A stretch of 64,000 bases of DNA from an uncultured Lachnospiraceae bacterium. Its GTDB lineage: Bacteria > Bacillota > Clostridia > Lachnospirales > Lachnospiraceae. The stretch lies in NCBI GenBank assembly GCA_902794825.1, contig CADBIU010000027.1, forward strand, positions 16,479 to 80,478, read 5' to 3'. The notes below the pieces were generated by a model, which saw only the letters and a list, made by a program, of their open reading frames with translations, was not told where the DNA came from and did no database searches. This document shows positions 1 through 8,540 of the stretch, in pieces. A program made the translations under genes and the position numbers. Each line of letters starts with the position of its first letter. The first letter of the stretch is position 1.

Positions 1-2
1 AT

Positions 3-878
3 ATTTTCGGCTGGACCAATTCCGGCATCCGCTTCTCGCAGTTTGAAAATCCCAAGAAGGCGCTCTATCAGGCGGCCCACAATGAGATGGTGGCCTCCGC
101 GATCGTCGTGAAGAAGGGCCATGAGATCAATCCCGATTTCAAGATCGGCTGCATGCTCGGTTTTGTGCCGTTCTATCCCTATTCCTGTGACCCGGATGAC
201 ATCATGCAGGCTGTGGAGGCCATGCACGAGAGATATGTATTCTCCGACGTCATGTGCAGGGGACACTACGGCGCCTATGCTTATAAGGAGTGGGAGAGAG
301 AGGGAACCGCGCCTGTAATGGAAGAAGGCGACGCGGAGATCCTGGCACAGGGAACTGTGGACTACATCGGCTTCAGTTACTACATGACCAACACTGTTAA
401 GGCTAAAGTCGAGAAGGCCGGCGCAATGATCGTCGGCGGCAATGCCCATTCCGTGCCCAATCCCTATGTGAAAGTCTCCGACTGGGGCTGGGCTATTGAT
501 CCTGTAGGCCTTAGATATGCGCTGAACGCCCTGTACGAGCGCTACGAAAAGCCCATGTTCATTGTGGAGAACGGCCTTGGCGCCTATGATAAGCTGCTGG
601 ACGACAAGAACTGTGACGACAGTTACAGGATCGATTATCTGCGCGCGCACATCGAGCAGATGAAAAAAGCAGTGGAATACGATGGCGTTGAACTCATGGG
701 ATACACGCCCTGGGGCTGCATCGATGTTGTGTCCTTCACCACCGGCGAGCTGGCCAAACGCTATGGGTTCATCTATGTGGATCTCAATGACGACGGCACA
801 GGGACCGGAGCGAGATACCGCAAGAAATCTTTTGACTGGTACAAAAATGTGATCGCGACAAACGGGGAAGAGCTGTAA
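3..878 (+). CDS. 6-phospho-beta-glucosidase, GH1 (3' part)
   Basis: This is the C-terminal part of a glycoside hydrolase family 1 enzyme; the reading frame is open from the left edge, so the true start is outside the window. GH1 6-phospho-beta-glucosidases cleave PTS-imported phosphorylated beta-glucosides (cellobiose-6P, arbutin-6P) in the cytoplasm. Visible family features are the opening [16 protein letters not shown] stretch, the nucleophile motif IVENG (Glu codon at 567-569), and the C-terminal [13 protein letters not shown] and KRYGFIYVD blocks typical of the phospho-specific branch. No PTS permease is visible in the window, so the partner transporter would be upstream or elsewhere. A plain beta-glucosidase is the alternative, but the KRYGF segment favours phosphosubstrates. 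Confidence 0.9.
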   Translation: MFGWTNSGIRFSQFENPKKALYQAAHNEMVASAIVVKKGHEINPDFKIGCMLGFVPFYPYSCDPDDIMQAVEAMHERYVFSDVMCRGHYGAYAYKEWEREGTAPVMEEGDAEILAQGTVDYIGFSYYMTNTVKAKVEKAGAMIVGGNAHSVPNPYVKVSDWGWAIDPVGLRYALNALYERYEKPMFIVENGLGAYDKLLDDKNCDDSYRIDYLRAHIEQMKKAVEYDGVELMGYTPWGCIDVVSFTTGELAKRYGFIYVDLNDDGTGTGARYRKKSFDWYKNVIATNGEEL

Positions 879-942
879 GAGATAAGATCAGGCAGGCGGC
901 CATCGCGGGTGCGGTGGCCGTTATGTGTAAGAAGGGAGTAGA

Positions 943-2058
943 ATGATCGCCAAAAATCAGATCTGGAAACTTTATGGAACTGAATATAAGGAGATGACCA
1001 GGGAACTGCTCTCCAAAACAGACCTTGCGAGTCTGATCGGGGACAAAAAGAAAAGAATCGGCATTAAACCCAACCTGGTGGTTGCCTCCCCTGCGGAGTT
1101 CGGTGCCACTACGCACCCCGAAGTGGTGGCAGGAATTGTCGAATATCTGCAGGAAAATCAGTTTGAGAATATTGTTATTGTGGAGAGTTCATGGGTCGGA
1201 GACCGAACTTCTGAAGCGTTTATATACTGCGGCTACAAAGAACTGTGCGAAAAATACGATGTGCCCTTTATAGACGGACAAAAAGACAAATGGCATGAAG
1301 TCGACTGCGCCGGCATGAAGCTCAATATCATTGACGCGGTGGACAGTATCGATTTCCTGATCAATGTGCCGGTGCTCAAGGGACACTGTCAGACTAAAAT
1401 GACCTGTTCGCTCAAAAACCTCAAGGGACTTATTCCCAACACGGAGAAATCACGTTTTCACCGCATGGGTCTGCACAAACCGATCGCGCATCTGCAGGCC
1501 GGGATCCGGCAGGACTTCATCGTTGTGGACCATATCTGCGGAGACCTGGATTTTGAAGAGGGCGGTAATCCGGTGGTGCGCAACTGTGTAATGGCGGCGG
1601 CGGATCCGGTGCTGGTGGACAGCTATGCCTGCAGTCTTCTGCATTACACACCGGACGATGTTCCCTATGTGCGGATGGCGGAACAGCTGGGAATCGGATC
1701 AGCGGATCTTGACTCCGCGCAGATCATCGACCTCGGCGGTTTCCATGGCTATGCCGGCAAGGAGATGAAGGAGGACCTTCCCCGGGAGCACAAGATCCTG
1801 GAAGTGTCCTACGCTGTCAACGAAGTCGATTCCTGCAGCGCCTGCTACGCGAGCCTTTCCGGAGCGCTGTGGAGACTCAAGGAGGAAGGTCTTCTCGATA
1901 AGCTGGATACACCGATCGGCATCGGTCAGGGTATGCAGGGCAAGACCGGAAAGCTGGGCGTAGGAAAGTGCACGAAAGACTTCGACGTGTGCATCATGGG
2001 ATGTCCTCCGGACGAGGATAAGATCTATAATGAACTAAAGGCGTATATACTGCGCTGA
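943..2058 (+). CDS. DUF362 domain-containing protein
   Basis: A 371-residue protein recognised as DUF362 by the KPNLV motif near residue 46, the TTHPEVV segment, the LINVPVLKGHCQTKMTCSLKNL block and the SRFHRMGLHKPIAHL segment. The family is often associated with iron-sulfur proteins, but its reaction is not settled. The C-terminal 90 residues hold a cysteine set (CSACYAS, then GKC, VCIMGC) that could bind a cluster; this is inference. The start is an ATG with AAGGGAG about 6 nt upstream. It lies 64 nt after the GH1 gene and is followed by a strong terminator, so it may be the last gene of that transcript. Substrate and role are unknown. Confidence 0.8.
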   Translation: MIAKNQIWKLYGTEYKEMTRELLSKTDLASLIGDKKKRIGIKPNLVVASPAEFGATTHPEVVAGIVEYLQENQFENIVIVESSWVGDRTSEAFIYCGYKELCEKYDVPFIDGQKDKWHEVDCAGMKLNIIDAVDSIDFLINVPVLKGHCQTKMTCSLKNLKGLIPNTEKSRFHRMGLHKPIAHLQAGIRQDFIVVDHICGDLDFEEGGNPVVRNCVMAAADPVLVDSYACSLLHYTPDDVPYVRMAEQLGIGSADLDSAQIIDLGGFHGYAGKEMKEDLPREHKILEVSYAVNEVDSCSACYASLSGALWRLKEEGLLDKLDTPIGIGQGMQGKTGKLGVGKCTKDFDVCIMGCPPDEDKIYNELKAYILR

Positions 2059-2084
2059 GCCGTTCAGACAGACGGGCGACAGAT

Positions 2085-2135
2085 AAAAAATCTCCTGTAG
2101 AGCCGGGGTGATCCCGGATTTACAGGAGATTTTTT
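2085..2135. terminator. bidirectional intrinsic terminator
   Basis: A perfect 15-bp inverted repeat (2085-2099 and 2121-2135) ends in six A/T at each side and contains a second small CCGGG/CCCGG stem in its loop. It sits between the convergent DUF362 and GH13 genes and can serve both. Confidence 0.9.
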
Positions 2136-2138
2136 CTA

Positions 2139-3719
2139 TTATTTTATTACAACGAAGGACTGGGCACCAACGGTGAGAACACCGTTATCGAGGGAAGTCC
2201 TGCCCAGCTCGAACAGCACGCTGCCTTCAAGTTTCGCGGCCGCGGAAGCGGGGAGTGCGACGGACTGTTCACTGCCTGCGGGATTCACTGCGCAGAGCAG
2301 GTCACCGCGCCTGTAGACGAAAGGCTTTCCGGCTTCACTGCACACGACCTTAAAGTCCGCGTCTGCCTGCAGGTCTTCTTCCTGATGGCGAAGCGTCAGG
2401 ATCGCGCGTACGGTGTTCAAAAGGGATGCGGGATCCTTTTCCTGCGCCGCAACGGTAGGGGCATCCTCGCTGCTGTCTACCGGAAGATAGAGATCAGACG
2501 CCTCGCCTTCGGAGAAGCCCAGGTTTGCGCTGCCGTCCCACTGCATGGGGGTTCTGGCTCCTGTGCGGAAGTATCCGCCCTCCTTGGTAGGCACATCGAG
2601 GTACTTCATACCGATCTCGTCGCCATAGTACAGGAAGGGTACGCCGGGAAGTGTGAAGAGGAAGGAGTAAGCGAGCTTAAGCTCGGTCGTATCCAGGTTA
2701 TAACTGGGACGGATCGTGTCATGGTTGCAGGTCAGAACAGAGATGTATCCATGATCTTTGGTGTCCTCATACCACTCCAGATACTGGTCAAGGAAACGGG
2801 CTATGCTGCCGCCTGCATCTTTCTTGAAATAACTGTGATCTTCTGCATTCCTGTCTCCGTGAATGCTGCCGCCGTGGTTGTAATAGTCGCGCATCAGTGT
2901 GGAGTAACCGCCGCCCTGCTCGTTGAGAACGAAGTCCATGTCGTAGCCGCAGCGCAGGGACAGGGAAGGATTGCTCCATTCCGCCACCATCGCGGCATCC
3001 GGGAACTCGAGGTCCAGCATGCGGCGCACATCCTTCCAGATCGCACTGGTACCGCTCTTCTTCTCATCGTCGTTTTTGACCAGGGAGGAAGCCATGTCTA
3101 CGCGGAAGCCGTCGCAGCCGTGGGAGAGCCAGAACCGCATGATGTCCTTAAGAGCCTCGCGGGTAGCGATGGCCGCAGGATCGCGGAAGCTCTTCTGCCA
3201 GGGTTCGGTCACCTTGTAGAAACCGTAATTGAGGGCGGGCTGGCACTTGAAGAAGTTCAAAATATAGCAGCCGCTTCTCTCGCTCTCACCGCCGACATAG
3301 GGGAGTCCGCCGGCGCCCTGGAAGCAGAAATCCGTCCAGATGAAGCGGTCGGAGTATTCATTTTTCTCCACCTTCTGGCTTTCGACAAACCAGGGGTGCT
3401 CCTCGGAAGTATGGCCGGGGACCAGGTCAAGAAGGACCCGGATGCCCTTCTCATGGGCTTTGTCAAAGAGACGGTAAAGATCTTCGTTGGTGCCGTAACG
3501 GGGTGCCACTTTTTTGTAGTCGCGGACGTCGTAACCTGCATCTTTAAAAGGGGAGTCGTAGCAGGGATTGATCCAGAGAGCGTTGCAGCCAAGGCTCTTA
3601 ATATAATCCAGCTTTTCGATGATCCCGTTGAAATCTCCGATGCCGTCTGAGTTTGTATCCTTGAAAGACTGAGGGTAGATCTCATAGAATACAGTGTCTT
3701 TTAACCATTTTGCTGCCAT
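2139..3719 (-). CDS. alpha-glucosidase / oligo-1,6-glucosidase, GH13
   Basis: A 526-residue cytoplasmic alpha-amylase-family enzyme that hydrolyses short alpha-glucans such as isomaltose- or maltose-type oligosaccharides; the exact linkage cannot be read from sequence. It begins DTVFYEIYPQSFKDTN, and the GH13 catalytic triad is visible: nucleophile Asp208 in GFRVDMAS, acid Glu247 in VAEWSNP and Asp334 in TCNHD. A small beta-sandwich tail follows. The start chosen is the ATG at 3719 because a GGAGGAA ribosome site lies 5-10 nt upstream; an in-frame ATG 15 nt further up overlaps that site and is unlikely. It diverges from an AraC regulator that may control it. No signal peptide. Confidence 0.9.
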   Translation of the reverse strand: MAAKWLKDTVFYEIYPQSFKDTNSDGIGDFNGIIEKLDYIKSLGCNALWINPCYDSPFKDAGYDVRDYKKVAPRYGTNEDLYRLFDKAHEKGIRVLLDLVPGHTSEEHPWFVESQKVEKNEYSDRFIWTDFCFQGAGGLPYVGGESERSGCYILNFFKCQPALNYGFYKVTEPWQKSFRDPAAIATREALKDIMRFWLSHGCDGFRVDMASSLVKNDDEKKSGTSAIWKDVRRMLDLEFPDAAMVAEWSNPSLSLRCGYDMDFVLNEQGGGYSTLMRDYYNHGGSIHGDRNAEDHSYFKKDAGGSIARFLDQYLEWYEDTKDHGYISVLTCNHDTIRPSYNLDTTELKLAYSFLFTLPGVPFLYYGDEIGMKYLDVPTKEGGYFRTGARTPMQWDGSANLGFSEGEASDLYLPVDSSEDAPTVAAQEKDPASLLNTVRAILTLRHQEEDLQADADFKVVCSEAGKPFVYRRGDLLCAVNPAGSEQSVALPASAAAKLEGSVLFELGRTSLDNGVLTVGAQSFVVIK

Positions 3720-3777
3720 TTGTAATTCCTCCATATAAACAAGAGAATGAATATGTTTATGTATTGCGGCGGGTTTC

Positions 3778-3806
3778 TTGCTGTGCCCTGCCTGTGATAG
3801 TATAAT
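3778..3806 (+). promoter_or_regulatory. sigma-A-type promoter for the AraC gene
   Basis: TTGCTG, 17-nt spacer, TATAAT. Transcription would start near 3813, about 70 nt ahead of the AraC-family gene. The same 150-nt gap must also hold the promoter of the divergent GH13 gene. Confidence 0.6.
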
Positions 3807-3884
3807 ACGATAAACAGAACATATAATTCTTGCGATATTGCAGGAATTTCTAACAGGATTCTATGTTTTTTATGAGAGGTGAGC

Positions 3885-4781
3885 ATGCCGGAAACAACGA
3901 ATCAGGCCGCGGTGAGAGAAAAAGCGAGGCACGGCGATATTTTCCTGCCGGTGAACAGCTACCATTGTCTGGTGCCCGTGACATACAGAGAGCTCGCGCT
4001 TCACTGGCACGAAGAGATGGAGATCACGCTGATCCGTGAGGGGACGTCGGACTACCGGGTCGGGCAGGAACCCTTTCGCGCAGAGGAGGGCGATATTATT
4101 CTGATCCCTCCTTACTGCACGCACTCCGCGTATGAGATCCCCGGCAGGACAATGGTCTCAGACAGCCTGGTCTTTCATCTGGATCTGCTCGGGGCACAGG
4201 GACAGGACCTGTCGGCCTCCAAATATCTGAGGCCGCTGGCAGAAGGCCAGCTGCAGATGCCGGGGGTGATCCGTACTTCCGACAGAGGCTACCGGGAGAT
4301 CAAAGAGGCCTTTCTGGGCGCGCTGGATTGTTTCCGGAATCGTCCGCCATTCTATGAGATGCGGCTGAGGGAGAGCCTGCTCCATGTGATCATCCTGCTT
4401 TTTGAATACGGCTATATCCGGGAACCGCAGGAGAGCCGCAGCACATTCGAGAACCGGCTGCAGCTGAGGACCGTCCTGCAGTATATCGCAGAGCATTACC
4501 GCGAGAAGATCAAGGTGGCGGACCTGGCAGGCCTGAGCGGGTTCAGCGAGAGCTATTTCATGAGCTTTTTCAAGCAATATGTGGGCATGAGCTGCATTCA
4601 GTATATTAATCACTACCGGGTCCAGAAGGCGGCGCACGCGCTAGAGGAGACTTCGCAGCCGGTGATGGAGATCGCGATGGACCACGGGTTTGATAATATT
4701 TCCTATTTCAACCTGCAGTTCCGGAAGGAGTTCGGCATGACGCCGCGCGAATTCAGAAGTCAGCACAGAAGGGGGGCGTGA
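3885..4781 (+). CDS. AraC family transcriptional regulator
   Basis: A 298-residue regulator with an N-terminal cupin-like sensing domain (HWHEEMEIT and GDIILIPPYCTHSAYE are characteristic of sugar-responsive AraC proteins) and a C-terminal double helix-turn-helix of about 100 residues (LRTVLQYIAEHYREKI, LAGLSGFSESYFMSFFK, ending GMTPREFRSQ). It is divergent from the GH13 glucosidase and 4 nt upstream of a WYL regulator, so it probably controls carbohydrate genes here. The start is taken as the ATG at 3885, 5 nt after GAGAGG; a GTG two codons earlier overlaps that site. The effector is unknown. Confidence 0.9.
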   Translation: MPETTNQAAVREKARHGDIFLPVNSYHCLVPVTYRELALHWHEEMEITLIREGTSDYRVGQEPFRAEEGDIILIPPYCTHSAYEIPGRTMVSDSLVFHLDLLGAQGQDLSASKYLRPLAEGQLQMPGVIRTSDRGYREIKEAFLGALDCFRNRPPFYEMRLRESLLHVIILLFEYGYIREPQESRSTFENRLQLRTVLQYIAEHYREKIKVADLAGLSGFSESYFMSFFKQYVGMSCIQYINHYRVQKAAHALEETSQPVMEIAMDHGFDNISYFNLQFRKEFGMTPREFRSQHRRGA

Positions 4782-4785
4782 GTAT

Positions 4786-5766
4786 ATGGCAAAGGTTAAT
4801 AATCACAAAATGGCGCTTTTATATATGATGCGGGAGCTGCTTCTGAAGACGGACGAGGAACATGTGCTGAATGCGACAGACCTGATCAGGACACTGGAGA
4901 ACATGGACCTGGAGGCGGACCGCCGCACCATTTACAGCAATGTGGAGATCCTGCAGGATTTTGGCATCGACGTGATCAAAAAAGAGAGCGGCCAGGGATA
5001 TTATATCGGATCGCGGGATTTCGAACTGCCGGAATTAAAGCTCCTGGTCGATTCCGTGCAGTCCTCCAAATTTATCACTGAAAAAAAATCGCGGGAGCTG
5101 ATCGGCAAGCTCATGCGGCTGACAAATGAGCAGAAGGCCAGGCAGCTCAACCGCGCGGTCTTTATCCGAAACCGCATGAAGACCGGCAACGAGAGTGTCT
5201 ATTACAATGTAGACGCGCTTCACGAGGCAATGAACCTGAACCGTCAGATCGAGTTCAAATACGGAGAGTGGAATACCGGTAAGAAGCTGGTGGAGAAGAA
5301 GGGCGGCAGGAAGTATCTGGTCAGTCCCTGGGCGCTCACCTGGGACGACGAGAATTATTACCTGATCGCTTTCGACGAGGCTGCAGGCATCATCAAGCAC
5401 TATAGGGTCGATAAGATGATGAAGATCGATCTGACTGAACGGGAGAGGGTCGGGCAGGAGGCCTTTCAGGATTTTGACCTGGCGGCGTTCTCCAAAAAGA
5501 CCTTCGGCATGTTCGGAGGGCCCGATGCGGATGTGGTGCTCCGCTGCAGGAACGAACTGGCCGGCGTCATCATCGACCGCTTCGGCACAGAGATTTCGAT
5601 CGTGCCGGAAGACGGCGGGTACTTTCACGTGCATGTCACAGTCGCGGTGAGTCCGCAGTTCTACGGATGGGTGACCGGCATCGGAGCGGGGATCGAGATC
5701 AGCTCGCCCCGGGAGGTGCGCATCGGCTATAGGGAATACCTGCAGGGAATCCTGTCAAAGTATTGA
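4786..5766 (+). CDS. WYL domain transcriptional regulator (YafY-like)
   Basis: A 326-residue protein with an N-terminal winged HTH (about residues 1-70, with DRRTIYSNVEILQDFGIDV), a central WYL domain whose conserved core appears as WDDENYYLIAFDE, and a C-terminal WCX-like extension. WYL proteins sense ligands, often nucleic-acid or sugar related, and act as repressors or activators. It starts 4 nt after the AraC gene and is almost certainly co-transcribed with it. A second WYL protein of identical length (326 aa) at 19075 shares its layout. The target is unknown; the nearest downstream genes are KDPG aldolase and a sugar kinase. Confidence 0.88.
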   Translation: MAKVNNHKMALLYMMRELLLKTDEEHVLNATDLIRTLENMDLEADRRTIYSNVEILQDFGIDVIKKESGQGYYIGSRDFELPELKLLVDSVQSSKFITEKKSRELIGKLMRLTNEQKARQLNRAVFIRNRMKTGNESVYYNVDALHEAMNLNRQIEFKYGEWNTGKKLVEKKGGRKYLVSPWALTWDDENYYLIAFDEAAGIIKHYRVDKMMKIDLTERERVGQEAFQDFDLAAFSKKTFGMFGGPDADVVLRCRNELAGVIIDRFGTEISIVPEDGGYFHVHVTVAVSPQFYGWVTGIGAGIEISSPREVRIGYREYLQGILSKY

Positions 5767-5786
5767 AATTTCTGATTTTTGGCGAA

Positions 5787-5824
5787 CTTGTCCATTTATT
5801 GTTCGATCTTGTCTATGTACAAGT
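5787..5824. promoter_or_regulatory. candidate operator ahead of eda
   Basis: Two direct CTTGTC half-sites 21 bp apart (5787 and 5808) are followed by an inverted copy, giving CTTGT-N6-ACAAG at 5808-5823. Spacing of two helical turns on the promoter side of an operon suggests a regulator-binding site. The regulator is not identified. Confidence 0.35.
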
Positions 5825-5896
5825 CAAAAAGTAATGGGTAAAATATTATTAGTTTCAGGCACATCAGCTGCAAGTGAAAAGGAGATGTATAGCAAA

Positions 5897-6535
5897 ATGA
5901 AAGATTTTAAGGCTGAATTCAGAAAAATTGGTATTGTTCCCGTAGTAGTATTGGATGATGCGAAGGACGCGGCACCTCTTGCCAAGGCGCTCGTAGAGGG
6001 CGGTCTTCCCTGCGCAGAGGTTACATTCCGTACCGCAGCGGCGGCAGATGTGATTAAGAATATGGTTGAGGAATTTCCTGAGATTCTGGTAGGTGCAGGA
6101 ACAGTCCTGACAACTGAGCAGGTCGACCGCGCAGTAGAATGCGGCGCTAAGTTTATCGTAAGCCCCGGCCTCAATCCGGAAGTCGTAAAATATTGCCTGG
6201 ACAAAGGTATTCCGGTCACTCCCGGCACACAGACTCCCAGCGAGATGGAGCAGGCTATTGCTCTCGGTCTTGACTTTGTCAAGTTCTTCCCTGCAGAGCC
6301 CGCAGGCGGCCTCAAGATGATCAAGGCTGTCGCAGCTCCTTATGTAAACCTGAGCTTCATGCCCACCGGCGGCATCAACGCCAACAACGTAAGAGATTAT
6401 CTTGCATATGACAGGATCGTAGCTTGCGGCGGCAGCTGGATGGTTCCGAACAAGCTTGTCAAGGAAGGCAAGTTCGACGAGATCAAGGCTCTGGTAGCAG
6501 AAGCAGCAGCAATCGTTAAGGAAATCCGCGGCTGA
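5897..6535 (+). CDS. eda: 2-dehydro-3-deoxy-phosphogluconate (KDPG) aldolase
   Basis: Class I aldolase that splits KDPG (or 4-hydroxy-2-oxoglutarate) into pyruvate and glyceraldehyde-3-phosphate, the last step of Entner-Doudoroff and hexuronate breakdown. The Schiff-base lysine is Lys129 in FVKFFPAE and the catalytic Glu41 is in EVTFRT; GAGTV and PTGGIN phosphate-binding segments are present. The frame is open upstream to 5834, but homologous sequence begins at MKDFKAEF and AAGGAG lies 12 nt before 5897, giving the usual length (about 212 aa). It is followed after 30 nt by a PfkB kinase that would make its substrate, so the two form a pathway operon. Confidence 0.92.
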   Translation: MKDFKAEFRKIGIVPVVVLDDAKDAAPLAKALVEGGLPCAEVTFRTAAAADVIKNMVEEFPEILVGAGTVLTTEQVDRAVECGAKFIVSPGLNPEVVKYCLDKGIPVTPGTQTPSEMEQAIALGLDFVKFFPAEPAGGLKMIKAVAAPYVNLSFMPTGGINANNVRDYLAYDRIVACGGSWMVPNKLVKEGKFDEIKALVAEAAAIVKEIRG

Positions 6536-6565
6536 TCAGTCGCAAATATTTAGGAGGGAAGCAGA

Positions 6566-7669
6566 ATGAAATTTGACCTTAAACCCGAGGGAACCTACAA
6601 ATATGACGCTGTCAGCCTTGGCGAAGTAATGCTCCGCCTTGATCCCGGCGAGGGACGCATCCGCACAGCCCGTTCTTTCCGCGCATGGGAAGGCGGCGGC
6701 GAGTACAACGTTATCCGCGGCCTGCACAAATGCTTCGGCATGAACACAGCTGTTATCACCGCTTTCGCTGACAACGAAGTCGGCAAACTGATGAAGGATT
6801 TCATCGAGCAGGGCGGCGTAAGCACAGACCTGATCTACTGGAAGAAGACCGACGGTATCGGCAGGATCTGCAGAAACGGCCTGAACTTCACAGAGAGAGG
6901 CTTCGGCATCCGCGGCGCTACGGGCTGCTCCGACAGAGCAAACACCGCTATTTCCCAGGCTACACCTGAAGATTTCGATTTCGAGTACATTTTTGGAACG
7001 CTTGGCGTTCGCTGGATGCACACCGGCGGTATCTATGCGGCTCTTTCCGAGCAGGCATGCGAGACCGTTATCGCGGCATGCAAGACTGCTAAGAAGTACG
7101 GCACATTCATTTCCTACGACCTGAACTATCGTCCTTCCATGTGGAGCGCGATCGGCGGACTTGCAAAGGCGCAGGAAGTTAACAGGGAAGTTGCCAAGTA
7201 TGTCGACGTCATGATCGGCAACGAGGAAGACTTCACTGCATGCCTCGGCTTCAAGATCGAAGGCAACGATGAGAACCTCAAGGAACTCAACATCGAAGGC
7301 TACAAGAAGATGATCGGCGAAGCAGCCAAGACATATCCCAACTTCAAGGCTGTCGCTACGACTCTTCGTACAGTTAAGACCGCTACCGTTAATGACTGGA
7401 AGGCAATGTGCTGGGCAGACGGCGAGATCTACATGTCCAAGGAATACAACGGACTTGAGATCATGGACCGTGTAGGCGGCGGCGACTCCTTCGCTTCCGG
7501 CTTTGTATATGGCCTGATGACAACCGGCGATCCCGAGAAGGCTGTCAACTACGGTGCAGCTCACGGCGCACTGGCTATGACAACTCCCGGCGATACCTCC
7601 ATGGCTACCGTTGACGAAGTCGAAGGCAGAGATAATCCGGCTTTGTTGCGGAGTGCTGATTTTTTCTAA
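6566..7669 (+). CDS. kdgK: PfkB-family sugar kinase, probable 2-keto-3-deoxygluconate kinase
   Basis: A 367-residue ribokinase-fold kinase. The C-terminal PfkB signature contains the catalytic base Asp307 in GGGDSFASGF, and the N-terminal half shows LGEVMLRLDP and the glycine-rich EGGGEYNV stretch. Placement directly after KDPG aldolase (30-nt gap, GGAGGG ribosome site) argues for KDG as substrate: KDG to KDPG, then aldol cleavage. It is somewhat longer than usual KdgK enzymes (about 310-340 aa). Other PfkB sugars cannot be excluded. Confidence 0.85.
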   Translation: MKFDLKPEGTYKYDAVSLGEVMLRLDPGEGRIRTARSFRAWEGGGEYNVIRGLHKCFGMNTAVITAFADNEVGKLMKDFIEQGGVSTDLIYWKKTDGIGRICRNGLNFTERGFGIRGATGCSDRANTAISQATPEDFDFEYIFGTLGVRWMHTGGIYAALSEQACETVIAACKTAKKYGTFISYDLNYRPSMWSAIGGLAKAQEVNREVAKYVDVMIGNEEDFTACLGFKIEGNDENLKELNIEGYKKMIGEAAKTYPNFKAVATTLRTVKTATVNDWKAMCWADGEIYMSKEYNGLEIMDRVGGGDSFASGFVYGLMTTGDPEKAVNYGAAHGALAMTTPGDTSMATVDEVEGRDNPALLRSADFF

Positions 7670-7820
7670 AAATAGTGTATATATAGAAAGAAGCAGCACA
7701 TACTGTTGCGGCGGCAGCCCGGCAAACGGGCGTTAAAGAATCCGGTTATGTGGGACATCAGCAGAGAGGGGGATTCTCTGCAAGGTGGACCTATACATAA
7801 TATGTGACTCCTTGATAGCG

Positions 7821-7876
7821 GAAAAGGGGGCGTTTTCACGACACACTGCAGTGTGTTGCGAAAACGCCCTCTTTTC
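7821..7876. terminator. long intrinsic terminator after kdgK
   Basis: A long near-perfect hairpin: GAAAAGGGGGCGTTTT pairs with AAAACGCCCTCTTTTC, with inner arms ACACACTGCA/GTGTGT. It is flanked by A and T runs and could act in both directions. Confidence 0.8.
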
Positions 7877-7885
7877 TTGCGCGTA

Positions 7886-8033
7886 GCAATGAGCCATGCG
7901 TGGACAAGACTGATACCAGACGATGTGAGCTGGCTCACGATCGGATGGTAACAGGATTGGACACATACGGCGAATGCCGCGACAATCGCTGGGCCGCGAA
8001 ACGGCACAGCGATTTGTCGGCATGGCTCATTGC
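7886..8033. other. nested inverted-repeat region between kdgK and iorA
   Basis: The 511-nt gap from 7670 to 8180 has no gene. Outer arms GCAATGAGCCATGC (7886-7899) and GCATGGCTCATTGC (8020-8033) are exact reverse complements 120 nt apart. Inside are GTGAGC-TG-GCTCAC (7925-7938) and an imperfect GACAATCGCT / AGCGATTTGTC pair. This could be a structured RNA or a small non-autonomous element. Further on, AAAGTGTA (8090) and TACACTTT (8112) form another inverted pair that may be an operator for iorA. Function unknown. Confidence 0.4.
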
Positions 8034-8180
8034 ATATCGAACGCCATGCGCAGACGTGAAAGCATTTGTGTCCTGCACGTTAATGTGGTAAAGTGTATCT
8101 GTTATGCGAATTACACTTTCAGAGAAATGACTCGATATACGGCATATTCAAAGAAATGACACAATAAAGAGGTAATCAAC

Positions 8181-8540
8181 ATGCACAAAGAGTTTCTGAT
8201 GGGAAATGAAGCCATCGCCCTCGGCGCTCTGGCGGCCGGTGTGAATCTGGTCGCGGGTTATCCGGGGACGCCGTCTACGGAGGTTCTGGAGACGATCGCG
8301 AAGAGGAACCCCGGCAATGTATATGTGGAATGGTCGATCAATGAGAAGGCGGGCATGGAAGTGGCTGCGGGCGCGGCCTATGCGGGCGCGCGTGCACTGG
8401 TGACCATGAAGCAGGTAGGACTGAACGTGGCTTCCGATCCCCTTATGAGCCTGGAATACATTGGCGTTAAGGGCGGAATGGTCGTGCTTGTGGCGGAATA
8501 CCCGCACGTTTGCAATGTTTTCCAAAGTGCCGGTCTTTGA
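8181..8540 (+). pseudogene. iorA: indolepyruvate:ferredoxin oxidoreductase alpha subunit, N-terminal piece (frame broken)
   Basis: The N-terminal pyrimidine-binding part of IorA: LMGNEAIALGALAAGV, YPGTPSTEVLE, EWSINEKAGMEVAAGAAYAGARALVTMKQVGLNV and SDPLMSLEYIGVKGGMVVL. The matching frame fails after LVAE at about 8500; the remaining 12 or so residues are out-of-frame translation before a TGA. The homologous sequence resumes in the +1 frame at TRTFAMFSKVPVFDPSS. The conserved DDPG..HSSQNEQD block of this family is missing, which fits a deletion of about 35 nt at 8495-8505. Either the gene is inactive in this strain or the assembly has lost a few bases. Confidence 0.85.

Noticed and set aside
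2385-3650. 421-codon plus-strand ORF opposite the GH13 gene
   Set aside because: The minus-strand GH13 has all catalytic motifs; the plus reading has none.
6536-7699. 387-codon minus-strand ORF opposite kdgK
   Set aside because: Shadow of a clear PfkB kinase.
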